64,000 nt of DNA. Origin: Cohnella sp. SGD-V74. GTDB taxonomy: Bacteria > Bacillota > Bacilli > Paenibacillales > Paenibacillaceae. Location: the NCBI RefSeq assembly GCF_003001675.1, contig NZ_PVYW01000007.1, positions 248,001 to 312,000 of the forward strand, in the 5' to 3' direction. Positions within the stretch are counted from its first letter, which is position 1. Every line of letters begins with the position of its first letter. Of the stretch, positions 23,823 to 31,758 are shown piece by piece. The notes beneath the pieces were generated by a model, which was not told the origin of the DNA, searched no databases, and worked only from the letters and a program-made list of their open reading frames with translations. The translations under genes were made by a program, and so were the position numbers.

Positions 23823-26321
23823 TTGATCAGAGGGTTTCGCAGAAGATTGGGGGCATTAGTGGTGGTTGCAAGCATGGTTTGCAGCCTCGTCGGTATAGCG
23901 CCGACGGAGGCGGAGGCGTCGGGAGTCGCCTATTACGTCGACAACGTCGGCGGCAATGACAGCAATGACGGCATGAGCCCGGGAGCGGCGTGGCAGTCGC
24001 TGGACAAAGTGAATGCCACGACGTTCAGTCCCGGAGACCGAATTTTGTTCAAGGCGGACGGGATTTGGAATGGCAGGCTGTGGCCCAAAGGCTCGGGAGC
24101 GGACGGGAGTCCGATCGTGATCGATATGTACGGCTCCGGCAGCAAGCCTCTAATCGCGGGGGTCACGTCGGAACTGGAAGCCGTATATCTGAAAAACCAG
24201 CAGTATTGGGAAATCAACAACCTGGAGATTACGAATCGATCGACGCTGCCATTCGACCGCAATTGGCAAAACCCGCGGGGACAGCGCAGGGGCGTCTACG
24301 TCCTGAACGAAGAGGCCGGCATTTTGAACCACATTCAACTGAAAAATCTGAACATTCACGATGTGGACGGCGCGTACACGACGCGCTCGGGAGGCATTAT
24401 TTTCGATTCGGTCGGATCGGTTACGCCAAGTGCTTTTCGCGGCATTTTGATCGACGGCAACGTCCTGACCGATGTCGACGCTTACGGGATTTATATCGGG
24501 TCCAACTGCATTCTGCGCTACGGGATGAGCGATCTATGGCCTTGGGTGCCGAAGCCTTACGGGCCGTGGACGCCGTCCACCGACGTGGTCATTTCCAACA
24601 ATACCGTGATCAGGGCGGCTACGGGCGGTATTGCCTGGAACGTGACCGACGGAGCTGTTGTCGAGCGCAACACGGTTCAGCAAGCGACCTATTTGGCCAC
24701 CAACGCGGCGATCTGGTGGGCTTACGCGGACAACAATCTCGTGCAGTTCAACGAGTCCTTCGAGACCGTCAACGGTGAAGAGGACGGGCATGGATTCGAC
24801 GTGGATGCAGGCAACATCGGCTCTATCGTCCAGTACAATTACAGCCATAATAACGCCGGAGGCTTCATGCTGTACGTAAACGACACGTACTACACGGTCG
24901 ATACGGTCGTGCGCTACAACGTCAGCCAGAACGACAAGAAGAGCATTTTCCGGTACAGCGGCTCGATCAGAAATGTCACGAACCACAATAATACCGTCTA
25001 TGTCGGAGCCGCATCGGGCAATCCGGTCATGAGCGACTATTTTACTAAAGCTTCGGGCGCTCCGACGAACATCCGCAACTACAACAACGCTTACTACAGC
25101 GTCGGGGACAAGGGCTGGAACCTGACCGGCCAGATGTTCGATTACAATGCGTATTTCGGCGGGAAGACGCTGGTCGCCTCCGATCCGCACAAGGTCACGG
25201 CCAATCCGAACTTCGTGAGCCCCGGAAGCGGAGGCGTCGGCATGAACACAGTGGACGGCTACAAGCTGCAAGCGGGCTCTCCGCTGATTGGAGCGGGCAT
25301 CCCCATCGCGGATCACGGAGGCCGAGACTATTATGGCAACGCGCTGTACAACGGGGATCCCGACATCGGCGCTCACGAATACGAGGGCGTTGTGCCGCCT
25401 GCTACCAACAAAGCGGCGGTTCCGTATCCGCGGATTCCGCAATCGCCGGCAGGCAATCTCGCTCCGCGCGCTTCGGTCAGCACGACGTTCGCGTCGTTGA
25501 ACGCAACGACGGCTGTTATCGCCAACATCAACGACCGTTTCTACGAGTACGCCTGGTCCAGCAACCAATCGCCGACGTTCCCGAACTACATTACGCTCGA
25601 CTTTGGGGCTGAAGCGGTGACGGCCGATACGTTGAGACTGAACACAAGGTTCGGTCAAGGGCAGGGCATTACGAACTTCGATCTGGAGGTATTCGACGGA
25701 TCGTCGTGGGTGCCTGTGCAGACCAACATAGCGCTGAGCTGGAGCTCCAACACGAGCGACGACGAGATCAAGTCGGTCGGCTTCGCGGAGACGACGTTCT
25801 CCAAGCTCAGGCTGAAAGTAAACAACGGCAACCGCCAATGGGGCAATATCGCGGTGAACGAGCTGGAGCTGTTCAAGTCGCCGATCGCCGCGCCGGTCAA
25901 TGCCGCGCTTGGCGCAACGGCCGGCACGACGTTCCCGACGGGCAGCGCCGGCGCGATCTCCACGATCAGCGACGGCAAAACTTCCACGTCGTGGGCCAGT
26001 TCGACGTCCATTGCGTTCCCTCAGTATATCTCGCTTGATTTCGGCGGCAGCTTCGTCACGACGGGCAGAATCAGCCTGTTCACCCATTTCGGGATCGGGC
26101 AAGGCATTACGAACGTCGACGTCGAATATTTCGACGGCTCGAGCTGGACGATGGCGGCGTCGAACGTCCCGATCACCTGGTCGCTGAACAACAGCACGGT
26201 GGAGGAGAGGGAGATCGCCTTCAGTCCGGTCACCGCCGGGGCGATCCGCCTGAAGGTGAACAACGGCAATCGCCAATGGGGCAATATCGCGCTGAACGAG
26301 CTTCGGGTCTGGTCGGATTGA
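23823..26321 (+). CDS. Secreted right-handed beta-helix protein with two discoidin (F5/8 type C) modules
   Basis: The 832-residue protein starts with a Sec signal (MIRGFRRRLGAL..., cleavage after TEAEA). The mature part opens with YYVDNVGGNDSNDG, the usual start of secreted parallel beta-helix polysaccharide lyases or hydrolases. Asn-rich rungs run to about residue 525 (repeated VVISNNTVI, VQYNYSHNN). Two tandem modules of about 140 residues follow, each ending NNGNRQWGNIAxNEL, matching carbohydrate-binding F5/8 type C domains. TTG 23823 with GGAGAGGG upstream is preferred; ATG 23805 is possible but would add acidic residues to the signal. The helix is not assigned to a lyase family. It ends an operon of importer, oxidoreductase and foldase. 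Confidence 0.82.
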   Translation: MIRGFRRRLGALVVVASMVCSLVGIAPTEAEASGVAYYVDNVGGNDSNDGMSPGAAWQSLDKVNATTFSPGDRILFKADGIWNGRLWPKGSGADGSPIVIDMYGSGSKPLIAGVTSELEAVYLKNQQYWEINNLEITNRSTLPFDRNWQNPRGQRRGVYVLNEEAGILNHIQLKNLNIHDVDGAYTTRSGGIIFDSVGSVTPSAFRGILIDGNVLTDVDAYGIYIGSNCILRYGMSDLWPWVPKPYGPWTPSTDVVISNNTVIRAATGGIAWNVTDGAVVERNTVQQATYLATNAAIWWAYADNNLVQFNESFETVNGEEDGHGFDVDAGNIGSIVQYNYSHNNAGGFMLYVNDTYYTVDTVVRYNVSQNDKKSIFRYSGSIRNVTNHNNTVYVGAASGNPVMSDYFTKASGAPTNIRNYNNAYYSVGDKGWNLTGQMFDYNAYFGGKTLVASDPHKVTANPNFVSPGSGGVGMNTVDGYKLQAGSPLIGAGIPIADHGGRDYYGNALYNGDPDIGAHEYEGVVPPATNKAAVPYPRIPQSPAGNLAPRASVSTTFASLNATTAVIANINDRFYEYAWSSNQSPTFPNYITLDFGAEAVTADTLRLNTRFGQGQGITNFDLEVFDGSSWVPVQTNIALSWSSNTSDDEIKSVGFAETTFSKLRLKVNNGNRQWGNIAVNELELFKSPIAAPVNAALGATAGTTFPTGSAGAISTISDGKTSTSWASSTSIAFPQYISLDFGGSFVTTGRISLFTHFGIGQGITNVDVEYFDGSSWTMAASNVPITWSLNNSTVEEREIAFSPVTAGAIRLKVNNGNRQWGNIALNELRVWSD

Positions 26322-26352
26322 CGGAGCCGCGGCGGCATTAACAAGCAAGTTA

Positions 26353-26397
26353 ACTCTTGGGAGTCGTTCTCTATGAACGCTCCCGAGAGTTTTTTTA
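26353..26397 (+). terminator. Rho-independent terminator after the beta-helix gene
   Basis: ACTCTTGGGAG...GTTC pairs with GAAC...CTCCCGAGAGT around a short loop and is followed by seven T residues. It begins 31 bases after the stop codon. Confidence 0.92.
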
Positions 26398-26412
26398 CAT
26401 TGGCGTGTCCGT

Positions 26413-26700
26413 GCCGATAGAACCGTCACGCGTGCTTATCCTCCGCCGCCGCCCCATGTCCGCGCCGATAGAACCGCCGTGCGTGCTCCCTCCGCCGCCG
26501 TCCCATGTCCGTGCGGATAGAACCGCCGCGCGTGCTTATCCTCCGCCGCCGACCCATGTCCGCGCCGATAGAACCGCCGCGCGTGCTTATCCTCCGCCGC
26601 CGACCCATTTCCGCGCCGATAGAACCGCCGCGCGTGCTTATCGTCCTCCGCCGTCCCATGTCCGCGCCGATAGAACCGCGACGCGTGCTTGTTCCCCGCT
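26413..26700. repeat. Tandem repeat array, 51-bp unit, five full copies plus a partial
   Basis: Units begin at 26413, 26464, 26513, 26564, 26615 and 26666 (the second is 49 bases, the sixth is cut at about 26700). Each starts GCCGATAGAACCGCC and carries CGTGCTTATCCTCCGCCG and CCCATGTCCGC. Copies differ by only a few bases. Because 51 is a multiple of three, several frames on both strands are open across it (for example a 17-residue period with IEPPRVLILRRRP), but none has a ribosome binding site and I do not call a gene. Adjacent units carry no unique spacers, so this is not a CRISPR array. Confidence 0.9.
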
Positions 26701-26896
26701 AACATGGATGGAGAGGGCCATGGTGTGCTTTCCTGTCATGCAATTAATGTTATGTATAATTACACATAAGTGACGCAATAGCGTGAGGAATCGCTCTAAA
26801 GCCTTGCTCCAAACCACTTTCATTGCAAAACAACAACTATCCCCATCTCCTTCTCGTCATGAAATCCCAAACATATTCCTCATTGTGTTATTTATA
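26701..26896. other. Non-coding A+T-rich stretch between the repeat array and the importer promoter
   Basis: No gene is supported. A near-palindrome, TTATGTATAATTACACATAA, lies at 26750-26769 (18 of 20 bases symmetric) and is of a size suited to a TetR-type dimer, but nothing ties it to the TetR encoded at 34128. The stretch is far richer in A+T than its flanks. Confidence 0.4.
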
Positions 26897-26925
26897 TTGA
26901 CATGTAATTCGCGCGGTGATAGCTT
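26897..26925 (+). promoter_or_regulatory. Candidate promoter of the Rut-like gene cluster
   Basis: TTGACA at 26897-26902 is followed after 17 bases by TAGCTT at 26920-26925, a good -35 with a moderate -10. The first gene starts about 125 bases downstream. The leader contains the direct repeat CGATTAA around 26957-26975, possibly regulatory. Confidence 0.5.
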
Positions 26926-27050
26926 ATAGGCAAGAGGTTTAACTAAATAATAAAACGATTAATTATTCGATTAAAAACGGCCGTCGAGTCGCTTCGCACC
27001 GCATCGCATCGATGTCTCGAAAACAAAACAAGCAAAGTGGTGAGTTCTCA

Positions 27051-27830
27051 ATGACCTACATTAGCGTAAACCAGGTTTCCAAGAAGTTCCGGCGCCGGGG
27101 GCAGGTGACGGAAGCGCTGCGGGACATCGCGATCCATCTGGAGGAAGGGACGTTCGTCAGCCTGATCGGACCGAGCGGCTGCGGCAAGTCGACGCTGCTG
27201 CGGATCATCGGCGGATTGGAGACGGCCGACGAAGGGGAAGTGCTCGTGGAGGGCGTCGCCCCTCTCGAGGCGCAATCGCATAAACGGTTCGGATTCGTGC
27301 CGCAAGCTCCCGCTTTGTTCCCGTGGCGAACGATTCTGGAAAATATGAGACTTCCCTTCGAAGTGAATCGCAAGGGAGGCCGACAGACCCCGGAGCAGAC
27401 GGAGGAAGCGAAGGAACTGCTCCACTCGGTGGGCTTAGGCGACTTCCTGAACGCTTATCCGAAGGAGCTGTCCGGAGGAATGCAGCAGCGAGTCGGCATT
27501 GTCCGCGCTTTCGCCTCGGGAGCGCCGATCCTCCTGATGGATGAGCCGTTCTCGGCGCTTGACGAAATCACCCGCGAGAGAATCCGCTATCAGTTGATGG
27601 AAATCTGGGATTCGCACAAGAAGACGGTCGTTTTCGTAACGCACAGCATCAGAGAGGCGGTGTTTCTATCGGACAAAGTGGTGGTCATGTCAAGCAGGCC
27701 GGGCAGGGTGACCGAGATCGTCGATATCGAGCTTCCGAGACCTCGCCGCCATGAGTTGGAAGAGACGGAGGAGTACTTGCGGTACGTGCACCACATCAAA
27801 GGGTTATTACGCGAAAGGTGGGAGCATTGA
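27051..27830 (+). CDS. ABC transporter ATPase, SsuB/TauB/ThiZ type
   Basis: The 259-residue cytoplasmic ATPase contains Walker A GPSGCGKST (about residues 42-50), the Q-loop FVPQAPALFPW, the signature LSGGMQQR, Walker B ILLMDEPFSALD and the H-loop VFVTHSI. The FPW after the Q-loop is typical of importers for sulfonates, taurine, nitrate or thiamine pyrimidine. I chose ATG 27051; upstream in-frame starts lack a ribosome binding site. It is the first of ten co-directional genes and stops 1 base before the permease start. Confidence 0.92.
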   Translation: MTYISVNQVSKKFRRRGQVTEALRDIAIHLEEGTFVSLIGPSGCGKSTLLRIIGGLETADEGEVLVEGVAPLEAQSHKRFGFVPQAPALFPWRTILENMRLPFEVNRKGGRQTPEQTEEAKELLHSVGLGDFLNAYPKELSGGMQQRVGIVRAFASGAPILLMDEPFSALDEITRERIRYQLMEIWDSHKKTVVFVTHSIREAVFLSDKVVVMSSRPGRVTEIVDIELPRPRRHELEETEEYLRYVHHIKGLLRERWEH

Positions 27831-27831
27831 A

Positions 27832-28689
27832 ATGACAACACAGCAAAACGCAATCGACAACGCAGCGGCTTCATCCCGAATCCGGGAGACGGGAATCGGA
27901 TGGCACAAGGCGCTTGGAGCGGCAAGGCGGCTTGGCGGTTACGGGTATCCCGCATTGGCTTTCGTGCTGCTGTTCGGCGGCTGGGAGCTGGCCGTGCGGC
28001 TATTCCGCATCAATCCGCTGACGCTTCCTGCGCCATCCGGCATTCTGAACGCGCTGTTCTCCGATTTCTCGTTTTATCTGGATCATGCCGGAGTCACGCT
28101 GTACGAGGCGATCGTCGGCTTCGTCATCGGCTCGGCGCTGGCCTTGATCGGCGGAGTGCTCATGGCGCATTCCCCGGCATTGGAGCGGATGCTGCTGCCG
28201 ATCGCAGTTCTGGCCAACGTCACCCCGATCGTCGCCATTGCGCCGCTGCTGATCATCTGGTTCGGCTTCGGCTCGTTTCCGAAAATGCTCATCGCGGCCA
28301 TCATCACCTTTTTCCCGATGCTCGTGAACTCGATTACAGGCTTCCGCTCGATCGACCAGAACAACTACGAATATTTGCGCTCCCTGCATGCCAGCAAAGC
28401 GGAAATCTTCTTTAAGCTTCGTCTTCCCAACAGCTTGCCTTACTTGTTTTCCGCCTCGAAAACGTGCATCACCCTGAGCGTCATCGGAGCGGTCGTCGCC
28501 GAATGGAGCGGCGCGGACAAAGGGCTGGGCAATCTGGTCATGGTGTTCAGCAACTACATGCAGATCGAGAAGATGTTCGCGGCGATCGCCATGCTGGCGG
28601 CCATGGGCATTGTGCTGACGGCGGTCATCCGCATCGTGGAGCAGCGCGCGCTGTACTGGCACAGCTCGACCCAGACTCGCGAGGGATAA
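27832..28689 (+). CDS. ABC transporter permease, SsuC/ThiX type
   Basis: The 285-residue inner-membrane permease has about six membrane segments and the BPD_transp_1 loop EYLRSLHASKAEIFFKLRLP. ATG 27832 follows GGTGGGAGCATTGAA (GGAG core). The position directly after the ATPase and before the binding protein is the standard order for this importer class. Confidence 0.92.
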   Translation: MTTQQNAIDNAAASSRIRETGIGWHKALGAARRLGGYGYPALAFVLLFGGWELAVRLFRINPLTLPAPSGILNALFSDFSFYLDHAGVTLYEAIVGFVIGSALALIGGVLMAHSPALERMLLPIAVLANVTPIVAIAPLLIIWFGFGSFPKMLIAAIITFFPMLVNSITGFRSIDQNNYEYLRSLHASKAEIFFKLRLPNSLPYLFSASKTCITLSVIGAVVAEWSGADKGLGNLVMVFSNYMQIEKMFAAIAMLAAMGIVLTAVIRIVEQRALYWHSSTQTREG

Positions 28690-28760
28690 GGAACGTCTGA
28701 AACGAATCCAAGGCAATTCGGCAAGATCCCATAACAGAGACGAGATAGGAGAATGAGACC

Positions 28761-29915
28761 ATGCTGACGAGAAAAAAAGGAATGGCGGCTATGTCGATGT
28801 TGACGGTGATTGCGATGGCGCTTGCGGGGTGCGGAGGGGGAGAGGCCAAGCCGGCGAACAGTCCGGCCCCGTCGTCTGCGGCTCCGTCGCCGTCCGAGCC
28901 GGCGAGCCCGTCGGCCGCCGAGTCCGGCGGAGCTTCGGGCGGGATCGATTGGGAGGCGCGCAAAGCGGCGAATCAGGCCGCGGGGGAAATTCTGTATTCG
29001 ACCGGGTACTATTTCGCAGCCTCTTCTCCCGACGTTCAGGCGGTCATGGCCGACGAGCTCGGCTACTTCGAACAGTTGGGGCTCAGCGTCCGCGTGCAGC
29101 CCGGACTCGACTCGCAAGGCATGAAGTTTCTGGCCGCCGGACAAGCGCAGATTTCCAGCGCCGGCAACCCGAGTCTGGTCATCACCTCGGTGGACAGCGG
29201 AGCGGAGGTCAAGGGGGTGGCGACGTTCGGTTCCGTCGGCGTGAACGCTTTGATGGTATTGGAGGATTCGGACATCCACACTCCGAAGGATCTCATCGGC
29301 AAGACGCTCGGCTACAAGGGCGCGATTCCGTCCTGGGTCACCACGATGCTGGCCTCCGAAGGCGTCACCCGCGATCAGTTCAAGGCGGTGTCGGTCGGCT
29401 ACGATCCGCGCATTCTGGACGGCAAGAAGCTGGACGCCCTGACCGTCTATAAGACGAACGAACCTTATATTATGGAGAAGGCGGGCATTAAGACGCGTCT
29501 GATCGATCCGGGCGACTTCGGAGCGGAAACCTCGTTCGGCGTCGTCGCCGTGAACGCGCAGTTCGCCGCCGAGCATCCGACCGCAATCGAAGATTTCCTG
29601 CGGGCGCTGTCCAAGGCGCATCAGTACGCGCTGGAGCATCCGGAGGAGACGTTGAAGGTGCTGGAAGCCCGCTCGACATCGGGCTACGACCTGGAATCGG
29701 AGACGAATCGCTGGGCGGTGGAGCGCGAGCTCGTACAGGACAATCTGCATGAGGGGCACGGCGTCGCCTGGCAGTCGGACGAACAATGGCAGCGGGAAAT
29801 GGATATGCTGGTGAACGCGGAAGTAATCAAGGGACCGATTCCGCTCGACAAAGTCATGGACAATTCGTACATCGAAGCGATCTACGAGGGAGCGGAACTG
29901 ATCTGGCCCGAATGA
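28761..29915 (+). CDS. ABC solute-binding lipoprotein, NMT1/THI5-like (SsuA/ThiY type)
   Basis: The 384-residue protein has a lipoprotein signal ending ALAGCGGG (Cys24) and an Ala/Ser/Pro linker. The periplasmic-type fold shows DELGYFEQLGL and the hinge region SSAGNPSLVITSVDSGAEVKG, typical of the NMT1-like superfamily, which binds sulfonates, thiamine precursors or other small organics. ATG follows AGGAGAATGAG. As it precedes a RutA-like oxygenase I infer that it imports the substrate of that pathway. The ligand cannot be read from sequence. Confidence 0.88.
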   Translation: MLTRKKGMAAMSMLTVIAMALAGCGGGEAKPANSPAPSSAAPSPSEPASPSAAESGGASGGIDWEARKAANQAAGEILYSTGYYFAASSPDVQAVMADELGYFEQLGLSVRVQPGLDSQGMKFLAAGQAQISSAGNPSLVITSVDSGAEVKGVATFGSVGVNALMVLEDSDIHTPKDLIGKTLGYKGAIPSWVTTMLASEGVTRDQFKAVSVGYDPRILDGKKLDALTVYKTNEPYIMEKAGIKTRLIDPGDFGAETSFGVVAVNAQFAAEHPTAIEDFLRALSKAHQYALEHPEETLKVLEARSTSGYDLESETNRWAVERELVQDNLHEGHGVAWQSDEQWQREMDMLVNAEVIKGPIPLDKVMDNSYIEAIYEGAELIWPE

Positions 29916-29959
29916 CGCGCGATGGATCCCAACATTAATGAAGATGGAGTGATGATGCA

Positions 29960-31024
29960 ATGAGCGGCAGCGTGGATTACAACAAGATCGATTTTGGCGT
30001 ATTTCTTCCGATTACGAACGGAGGCTGGATCATCTCGGATACGACTCCGAAAATATACGGCAGCTACGAGCAGAACCGCAGCGCGGCCATTCTCGCGGAA
30101 GAGCTGGGGCTGGACTTCATTATGTCGATGGCGAAGTGGAGAGGCTACGGCGGCCGCACGAACCACTGGGGCACCTCGCTGGAATCGATGACGATGATGG
30201 CGGGACTGGCTGAGGCGACGAAAAAAGTGAAGGTGTACGCCACCGTCCATACGCTGCTGTACCACCCGGCAGTCGCAGCGAAAATGTTCGCGACGCTGGA
30301 TCAGATCAGCAACGGACGCGTCGGCATGAACGTCGTATCAGGCTCCTACTCGAAGGAATTTTCCCAGATGGGCATGTGGCCGGAGCACCTCGATCACGGC
30401 GCGCGCTACGATCTCGCCAAGGAGTGGATGCAGGTCGTCAAGAAGCTGTGGTCTGAGGATCGGGTTAATCACGAGGGACAATATTTTCAATTGAAAGACT
30501 GCATGTCGAATCCGAAGCCGGTGCAAAATCCGCGGCCGTCGATCATCTGCGCAGGCGCGTCCGACAAGGGGCTGAGCTTCACGATCGATGAAGGAGACGC
30601 CTGCTTCGTAGGAGGCAAGGACGTGCAGGAAATCGCCAAGGTCAGCGCCAGAGCGAAGGAGATTGCCAAGGATCGCAACAAGACGATCAAGACGTACGCC
30701 ATGTTCGGCATCTATCCGGGGGAAACCGAGGAGGAGGCGAACGCCAAAATCCAGCTTTATCAGGAAGGGGCGGACCGCGAAGCGATCATGGGCCTGATGG
30801 AGAGCTACGGTCTGGCGGTCGACGGCAGCGAGTCCTCGATCTCGGCGAGAGCGAGAACGGCGCTGATGTCGCAGCCGATCTCCGGCACGGCGGAAGCCAT
30901 TACCGCTCAAATCCGTGAGATCATCGAAACCGCGAATCTCGACGGCATGATGCTGACGTTCCCGGATTACGACGCCGACATGCGGTTCTTCGGGGAGCGC
31001 GTGCTGCCTGGATTGCGGGGATAA
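29960..31024 (+). CDS. RutA-like FMN-dependent oxygenase (luciferase-like, LLM class)
   Basis: The 354-residue cytoplasmic enzyme has the bacterial luciferase-like TIM barrel. Stretches such as MSMAKWRGYGG, ESMTMMAGLAEAT, KVYATVHTLLYHP and VNVVSG-like (MNVVSGSYSKEFSQMGMWPE) align closely with E. coli RutA, which opens the uracil ring with reduced FMN and O2. Other members of this clade cleave other N-heterocycles or C-S and C-Cl bonds, so the substrate is open. It needs reduced FMN, which the flavin reductases at 33105 and 33596 can supply. Ribosome binding site GGAGTGATG. The gene is followed by a RutB-like hydrolase, as in rut operons. Confidence 0.87.
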   Translation: MSGSVDYNKIDFGVFLPITNGGWIISDTTPKIYGSYEQNRSAAILAEELGLDFIMSMAKWRGYGGRTNHWGTSLESMTMMAGLAEATKKVKVYATVHTLLYHPAVAAKMFATLDQISNGRVGMNVVSGSYSKEFSQMGMWPEHLDHGARYDLAKEWMQVVKKLWSEDRVNHEGQYFQLKDCMSNPKPVQNPRPSIICAGASDKGLSFTIDEGDACFVGGKDVQEIAKVSARAKEIAKDRNKTIKTYAMFGIYPGETEEEANAKIQLYQEGADREAIMGLMESYGLAVDGSESSISARARTALMSQPISGTAEAITAQIREIIETANLDGMMLTFPDYDADMRFFGERVLPGLRG

Positions 31025-31128
31025 GCGGGAAGCGCGCAGGAACGCCGAAGGTTGCTGGAATGGACGTTGGAAGGAATGTCGGAAGAACGTTGGAAAGACG
31101 AAAATAGGCGGCTAAGGAGGCGCGATAG

Positions 31129-31758
31129 ATGCGTACGGTACCGAATGAGGGAATCGCCTTGGTGCTGGTGGACGTGCAGAACGACTTCTGCGCCGCCGAC
31201 GGCAAATCGGCGGAATGGGGAGCCGACCTGTCCGGGGTCGACCCCGCTGTCGACCGGATCGAGGAGTTGATCGCCTCTGCAAGAGCGGCGGGGATTCCGA
31301 TTATTTTCGTCGCGCTGATCACGGAGTCGGAGACCGATTCTCCCGCCATGAAGGAGTGGTACGTCCGGCAGGGGCAAGATCCCGAAGGCGTGGCGATATG
31401 CAGGAAGTCGACCCCGGGGGCGGAGTATTATCGGATCTCCCCTTTGCCGGGGGACATCGAAGTGGCGAAACAGCGGTACAGCGGCTTCGTCGGAACAAAT
31501 CTGGAGCTGGCGCTCAAGAGCAACGGCATCCGCAAGCTGCTCGTCGCGGGGGTTACGACGGAATGCTGCGTGGAATCTACCGTCAGGGACGCTTTTATGC
31601 GGGACTACGAGTGTTTCGTTGCATCCGACGCCTGCACGGCGTACGAGGCCGACGTTCACGAGGCTTCATTGAAAGGGATGGCGCTTAACTTTGCCACGAT
31701 CGTTACGACACAACAGGTTGTCCGAAGCTGGGCGCCTTTAATGGAGGTCAGGCCATGA
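31129..31758 (+). CDS. Isochorismatase-family cysteine hydrolase, RutB-like
   Basis: The 209-residue enzyme has the catalytic set Asp (VLVDVQNDF, about residue 15), Lys (AKQRYSGF, about 107) and Cys (TECCVEST, about 144) with a cis-peptide motif VTTE before the Cys. RYSGF and CVESTVRDAF resemble RutB, which releases carbamate from ureidoacrylate. AAGGAGG precedes the ATG. Its TGA overlaps the ATG of the M20 gene (ATGA), so they are coupled. I infer that it hydrolyses the ring-opened product of the upstream oxygenase. Confidence 0.87.
   Translation: MRTVPNEGIALVLVDVQNDFCAADGKSAEWGADLSGVDPAVDRIEELIASARAAGIPIIFVALITESETDSPAMKEWYVRQGQDPEGVAICRKSTPGAEYYRISPLPGDIEVAKQRYSGFVGTNLELALKSNGIRKLLVAGVTTECCVESTVRDAFMRDYECFVASDACTAYEADVHEASLKGMALNFATIVTTQQVVRSWAPLMEVRP

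Noticed and set aside
24534..26429. Minus-strand frame of about 630 codons opposite the beta-helix gene, entering the 51-bp repeats
   Set aside because: It lacks a domain or ribosome binding site and is antisense to a secreted protein with a clear signal peptide and duplicated modules.
26413..26700. Possible CRISPR array or repeat protein gene
   Set aside because: Units are contiguous with no unique spacers and no cas genes; open frames exist on both strands without ribosome binding sites, as expected from a period divisible by three.
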